Of a DNA stretch of 64,000 nucleotides, positions 59,660-64,000 are shown piece by piece; the stretch's first letter is position 1, and every line of letters starts with the position of its first letter. A program made the translations under genes and the position numbers. The DNA is from Carpediemonas membranifera (lineage: Eukaryota > Fornicata): contig JAHDYR010000025.1 in assembly GCA_019828565.1 (NCBI GenBank), positions 1-64,000 of the forward strand. Reading direction: 5' to 3'. The notes under the pieces are model-generated. The model was not told the DNA's origin and searched no databases. It saw only the letters and a program-made list of their open reading frames with translations.

Positions 59660-61150
59660 TCTCTGCGGCTAAGCCGTTCACTGCGTCTGTGAGGAGGAAC
59701 GTCTCCATGTGCTTTCCCTTGGCGAACAGGTGGACTCTGCAGCCTTCTCTTCTCTCATACGCTTTGAGCTCCGTCGCTAGACGGTCGCCCCACGCCTGGA
59801 AGGTGTGGACGTGCTGCTCTAGGTCTCTGGGGGGTCTGCCTGTCGCTATGTCCACGAAGGTCGCTGGTGGTAGGCCTGTGACAGCCCATGATGTGTGCCT
59901 TGACTGCTCGACTCTGTTGAGCGGCATGTCCTGGTAGAACATACCGTGGCCGTGGCCGACCACTTCACTGCTATCCACATCTATCATGACAATGCCTCCT
60001 TCGACCGGGATCGCTGGTGTGCCTTGTCTTGAGCTGCCCGTGTAGCTGCACTCAAAGTCAATGGCTGCTAGGACAAGTCTCTGGTTCGGCTGGGTCTCTG
60101 ATAAGGGCAGGCTGCTGGTCTCGTGCTGGCTCCTCCCTTCGCCTGCCATCCTTCTGGCCTCCTGCTGATCTCTGATATGCTCTTGGACGATGTCTTCCAG
60201 GCTAATCCTCGGCGGCACCTCCTTGTCTCTGTTCACACTGTCTATAGGAAGCTGAGTGCGCTTGCCTGATGCCTCGCCCCCAGCACCTGCCGCTTGGGGG
60301 TTCTTGTGGTTCTCTTGTTGGCACTGACTCTGTTTATCCTCTGAGACGCTGGGGTTGCCGGGGCTTGGCTACCACAGATACTGTCCGGCCTCGTCATTTC
60401 TACGTCGCTGTCGATGTCCGTGCTAGCAGACCTGTCCTCCTGGGAGGCATGTTCGGCTCTCTTGTCACGGCTGATCTCTGCTCCGATGATTTCGGCTCTG
60501 ACTACTGCAAACTGCGGCTTGCCACTGAGCGGCGTCTCTTCCCCTCGCTTCCGGATACCGCTACGGCCGCTGGTGTCTACTCCTGAGCTATTCCATGCCG
60601 CTTGCCACACCACTGGTGCCTCTGGTGCCTGCAGTCTCAGGATGTCTCTTGCCTCTTCCATGTACCTGGTGATGGGCCATGCCTCCGTGTCTTCCAGGTC
60701 CAGTAGAACTCTGAAGGTGCCATCCTCTTGCTCTATGGCTACTCTGGTGATGGGTCCTCTGTTGGACGGGTCCCACACTTGCTCGCCGCTGAGGCACTCG
60801 GGGGCTTCATCCTCTGCTGTCCCTGTGATGACCGAGTACATGCCAGTCTCTCTGTTTTCGACGCTGTCTCTGACGTTGTCCCACTGAATGGGGTTCTGGC
60901 CTCTGGGTTGCAGGACTGCTTGTTCGATGGACTGCTCCTTGGGCCATCTGGCCATGTCCTTGTGCCCTGGTCTCACTGATGTGGGCTCGTTAGAGCTGGC
61001 GATGCGCTGAATCTCTGCTTCTCTGGGGTCTAGGGCCTCTGTGACCATGATGAAGAGGTCGCGAAGCCCGTGGATGCCGTTCGGATGTCTGAGGATGGTG
61101 TCCCTGTTGTCGGTCACTCCTGAGGCTGCTCGCAAATCTCCGTCGTTCAT
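59660..61150 (-). pseudogene. Outer LINE (LINE-C) ORF1, interrupted by LINE-B
   Basis: Two frames, 61150-60242 and 60236-59660. The first matches the N-terminal domain of LINE-B ORF1 (GIHGLRDLF, EEARDILRLQAPEAPVVWQAAW). The second carries the DEDD-like part (LAAIDFECSY ... GGIVMIDVDSSEVVGHGHG; FAKGKHMETFLL). LINE-B interrupts the frame at AAE; a remnant continues at 51093-51128 and is then cut by the CATACTGTC element. Its 5' end lies inside the PHD-like gene next door. Protein divergence from LINE-B shows a separate, older lineage. Confidence 0.8.
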
Positions 61151-61155
61151 TTGTT

Positions 61156-62281
61156 ACAGCCGTTGTTTCTTCAGTATTTGAGGACGACGAGGCAACTGAC
61201 CTCGGCTTGAGTGCACGCGACATCCATAAGGTACTTCTGGAGGTCCAGCGCAGGGTCGCCGCCGAATGCCCTGGGTTCAAGTCAATTGAACTCCGGGAAC
61301 AGGTCAGGCGGACGACTGTTGTCGGCGTTACTACGTTTATAACAGCAGTTAGACCCTCTGCGGAGTACAATGGCTCTGTCATGCAGCACATTGCTGTCCG
61401 TAGTCAGCCCTGCCATGCCGAGTTCCGCCAGATGCTCTCAGAAGTTCTCTCAGATGCTGGACTGAACGATGTTTCCGACTCAATCAGCCTTGAGAACTTG
61501 CCTGTGATCAACCGGGTGAGATATAAGCCTGTCAAGCAAAAAGGCAACGGTCAAATCGACCCCGACTACGATGATCAAGGCAGAGATCCCACCGATACGG
61601 TCGACTACGCAACTGTCTTCACTTGGTGTTGGTGATGAAGCAGACACACCTCAGTCAACGACAGATCGATCGGTGCCGGTTCGGAAGAAGATCGTCTTTG
61701 ACGACGAGGAAGCCAAGCGACCCAGGCTTGGTGACGACGATCTGCAGCAGGTGTCTAACAACGTGTCCGATGCTGTTGTTGACCGTATTAAGGTCCTGAT
61801 CAACGACGTTGTCTCAGAGACCCGTGTGAGAGACCCGCCTACCGAACCCGAGACATGTAAGACGACTTTCCTTAGCCTTCATCAGCGCAAAATGCTATTT
61901 GGATGTCTTGTGTGTGGTACCCCCGAGTGGTTCTTCAATCCAGACGGCACTACGTTCAGGAGATGCTGTGCTTGCAAAGGTTTCCTGCACGAGCAATGTG
62001 TCAGGACGAAGGGCAAGAAGGACTACTGTCCCGCGTGCTATATTACCGGCTCTAGCAACAAGTGCCAGGCGTGCAAAAAGGGCCTAAGATCCAAGAACAC
62101 GAAGAAAGCAGAAGAACAGGCTTCTACTCTTCTTTGCTGCCGAGGCTGTCACTGGTGGTACTGTGAGCATTGCTCTGAGGAAGTGCAGTACACCATTGAT
62201 GGCAAGTTGTACATCGTTCCCCTCTGCAGCAAATGTAAGGTTGTCTATAAGCGAGTAGAGGGCATGAGACCGATTGTTTAG
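61156..62281 (+). CDS. PHD-like zinc-finger protein 2, 5' end lost
   Basis: The gene is cut by the 5' end of LINE-C, so it has no start. It opens with a helical region (SARDIHKVLLEVQRRVAAE), continues with a linker containing basic RKKIVFDDEEAKRPR, and ends with two Cys-rich modules: FGCLVCGTPEWF ... CCACKGFLHEQC ... CPAC (PHD-like) and CQAC ... CCRGCHWWYCEHC ... CSKC. The arrangement matches PHD-like protein 1 (30321-31646). The reading frame changes between 61516 and 61635; a 28-nt intron at 61516-61543 restores it, though a base error is the alternative. The stop converges with the CHAT-like gene at 43 nt. Confidence 0.65.
61516..61543 (+). other. Possible ultra-short intron, 28 nt
   Basis: GTGAGATATAAG ... 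GCAAAAAG; phase 0; removal connects the two frames exactly. However, the read-through VRYK has a look-alike in PHD-like protein 1, so a frameshift near 61600 is also possible. Confidence 0.4.
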
Positions 62282-62324
62282 TGTTTAGTGAGAGATGATC
62301 ATAAATTGTATATATATCTGTTTA

Positions 62325-63329
62325 CTACACGTCTCTCTCAAGCGCACGGGTCATCATGCTTATGTATCGATCATTCATAAGTCTTCTCTGGTCGGTTCTT
62401 AACGGGTCATACTCGTTGACATCAGAAACGATGTCTTGCATTTCAGGAAGAGGAATGGGCCGGGCATAGCTAGTCTCAGACATGATGACCCTGGCCTCGT
62501 TGGGAAATGACAAGGAACCATTGGCTATAATCCGTCTTCCTGCTGAGCCAGGCGCGAAACGATAGCCAGAGAAGTACTTCGTCAGAAAGAAAAGAGGATT
62601 GTCGAGGCATGTCACGCGGTAGAGCCAATAGGCGTCCTGGAGAACAAGCTCATGCGCCAGAACCTTCTCAGGAGTGAGGATAATGCATGTGTTCTTGTAC
62701 TTGGCTGTCGAAATAGCACTGCACAGCTGAGACTCCTCAGATCTGTCGAGTCCGGAGCAGGTGGCAAAGTAAATCAGACGCACACGCGTCGATCTCACCA
62801 AGGAAGGGCTCTCGAATGACCTGAGGATGAGCTGGACCAGATCATGGTGATACAGAAACTCGTTCGTAGACGTATCAATGATCATACGCGACGTTTCTGT
62901 ATCAGAATGACCCGATATCACCCAGTAAGTGTCGAAGTTAGAGTACTGCGACGCCAACTCCTCAAGTACCTCGGCCAGATGGGACGTAGACTTAAAGGTG
63001 CGGGCAACGGCAGTCAGCCACTCATCATCAACGAGCTCTAGAGCCGTCTTGAGCTTGAAATGATAGCCAGATGAGTTGGCAAGACTTTCCACGCGGAAGA
63101 CGGGGTAGGGCTGAGTCGGGGTCTCGAAACCATGCAGCGGCTCGATGGTGATTAGCACCCGTCGGTTAATCAACTTCTCTGTTGTAAAAGGACACTCGTG
63201 AGAGGAAGAAGACTTGAAACCGATCCCGCGATGTCCACGCCTGAGCTGAACCTTACCACAGACACATTCAAAGACTTCTTGGTCCTTACTGATGCGTCGC
63301 GTGCCGAATTCTCCGTATTTCTCGTCCAT
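62325..63329 (-). CDS. CHAT/caspase-like (clan CD) protease
   Basis: 334 residues from MDEKYGEF. A small N-terminal Cys/His unit (CVCGK ... HECPF) could bind zinc. The central domain has WVISGHSDTETSR with the presumptive catalytic His (about 141), and VRLIYFATCSGLDRSE with the Cys (about 191), followed by strands (CIILTPEKVLAHE) and a helix with AYWLYRV. This His-then-Cys order, G-H-S and A-T-C-S-G contexts, and spacing of about 50 residues fit CHAT or other caspase-fold proteases. The C-terminus is unrecognised. Substrate unknown. Neighbours are a convergent PHD-like gene and the divergent proline-rich gene. Fold confidence is moderate. Confidence 0.55.
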   Translation of the reverse strand: MDEKYGEFGTRRISKDQEVFECVCGKVQLRRGHRGIGFKSSSSHECPFTTEKLINRRVLITIEPLHGFETPTQPYPVFRVESLANSSGYHFKLKTALELVDDEWLTAVARTFKSTSHLAEVLEELASQYSNFDTYWVISGHSDTETSRMIIDTSTNEFLYHHDLVQLILRSFESPSLVRSTRVRLIYFATCSGLDRSEESQLCSAISTAKYKNTCIILTPEKVLAHELVLQDAYWLYRVTCLDNPLFFLTKYFSGYRFAPGSAGRRIIANGSLSFPNEARVIMSETSYARPIPLPEMQDIVSDVNEYDPLRTDQRRLMNDRYISMMTRALERDV

Positions 63330-63523
63330 TTGCAATGTGCCATTTTTTTTTCATGAATGGCACATTTTGATTTGAAGCAAAGGACAAGCTTTTGATCCAA
63401 GTAAAGAGGTATACCTTCATTGCTACACTATTTATGCATGCTACTGCAGTATTGTTCGGATCTGATCAGCGATGCGCCTGTTCTTCGGATCGGGAGTTGC
63501 GAGAAAAAAAAGAGAACGAAGAT

Positions 63524-64000
63524 ATGGCGAGAAGAAAGATGCCCGCAAGGAAGCAGCAACCGGTAGGTAAGAGAAGGACTCAAAATCCACCCAACAAGAC
63601 TTTTTGAGTCATCTGCTTCTCCGCAGGATCAACGTCCTGCGGAAACGACTGTAACGGCAGCATCACCTCCTCCTCCGCCTCCCGAGTCGCCCGAGGATGG
63701 TAAGGAGCAAGATTCTCCTCCTCCTCCGCCTCCCGAGTCGCCTTCCCATTCATCCAGCTCGTCTGAAGCCGAGGAGGACTCCGTCGAGGGGTCCGTCATG
63801 CACGTCCACCCTAGGTGGACGCATGTTTACCCGGGTTCAGACCTGCAGGACGTCAAGCGGCTGATTTCGGATGAGATAAGCCTTCAGGCCATTCCTGCTC
63901 CGGCCTGGATCTCATCCGAGACCCGTTGCGACCCCCGTCTGACCCAGGAGCCCGACCATCCGGCCCTCAATCGGACGCAGAGCGTCGGCCGAGGCATGAT
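63524..64000 (+). CDS. Proline-rich protein, two exons, runs off the window
   Basis: Exon 1 (63524-63562) encodes MARRKMPARKQQP. A 64-nt GT-AG intron follows (63563-63626) with a good pyrimidine stretch before CCGCAG. Exon 2 stays open to the end of the window and encodes two near-identical S-P-P-P-P-P-P-E-S-P segments, a Ser/Glu-rich stretch (HSSSSSEAEEDSVEGSV), then a more folded-looking part (RWTHVYPGSDLQDVKRLISD). No domain is recognised. The first exon is basic. Without splicing the frame ends at TTTTTGA. The start is divergent from the CHAT-like gene. Unlike other genes here, its intron has ordinary length. Confidence 0.6.
63563..63626 (+). other. Spliceosomal intron, 64 nt
   Basis: GTAGGTAAG donor, CTTCTCCGCAG acceptor, phase 0. 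The alternative donor four bases on leads to a stop in exon 2. Confidence 0.6.

Noticed and set aside
1-64000. tRNA, rRNA or bacterial operon structure
   Set aside because: No cloverleaf, rRNA segment or ribosome-binding-site pattern was seen; the gene content is eukaryotic.

Overview
The window is eukaryotic nuclear DNA, dense in mobile elements, with a coherent set of unusual genes between them. Evidence for a eukaryote: a chromodomain Ty3/Gypsy element, two APE-type LINEs, SET, PHD-like, RCC1-like and OTU genes, GT-AG introns, and no operons with ribosome-binding sites. All reading frames use the standard stop codons. Two paralogous genes share introns of only 29 and 28 nt, which suggests a reduced or intron-compacted protist-like genome. 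I cannot name the species. Many frame breaks are one-base changes in homopolymers, so some may be consensus errors rather than mutations.

Layout. 1-2300: hairpins, a minisatellite and a possible small gene. 2318-5998: LINE fragment on the minus strand (APE endonuclease plus ORF1, no reverse transcriptase). 6000-9591: spacer and a 5'-cut OTU gene, minus strand. 9592-12223: foldbacks, a VNTR and a copied upstream region of recombinase-like gene B. 12224-16958: recombinase-like gene A1 (minus) divergent from OTU gene 1 (plus). 15120-20304 is an inverted copy of 4404-9591. 20311-26435: orphan OTU exon 1 and a recombinase-A head, separated by an intact Gypsy element with 61-bp LTRs (21287-25869). 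26821-29168: recombinase-like gene B and a HEPN-like gene. 30163-34893: PHD-like, repeat-bearing, SET and unknown genes. 35653-41952: OTU gene 2 and recombinase-like A2 between 664-bp inverted repeats. 42120-46898: RCC1-like gene, a 912-residue protein and a small ORF. 47502-51092: truncated recombinase A3 and an inverted copy of 9592-13116. 51129-59659: full-length LINE with a 15-bp target duplication, nested in a second LINE, which itself cuts a PHD-like gene (to 62281). 62325-63329: CHAT/caspase-like protease gene. 63524-end: proline-rich gene with a 64-nt intron.

The most striking pattern is modular. The 10-mer TAAAGTGCAC occurs 11 times exactly and three times with one change, always at a junction where sequence homology switches. 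Genes lie between these junctions like cassettes, usually one gene per interval plus one of two shared downstream tails. Recurring partners are an OTU-domain coiled-coil protein and a tyrosine-recombinase-like protein, transcribed divergently, with a junction in the shared upstream region. Some cassettes are internally deleted but keep both ends. My leading inference is an undescribed eukaryotic family of cassette-like elements that recombine at GTGCAC; a shared core promoter is the main alternative, and both may be true.
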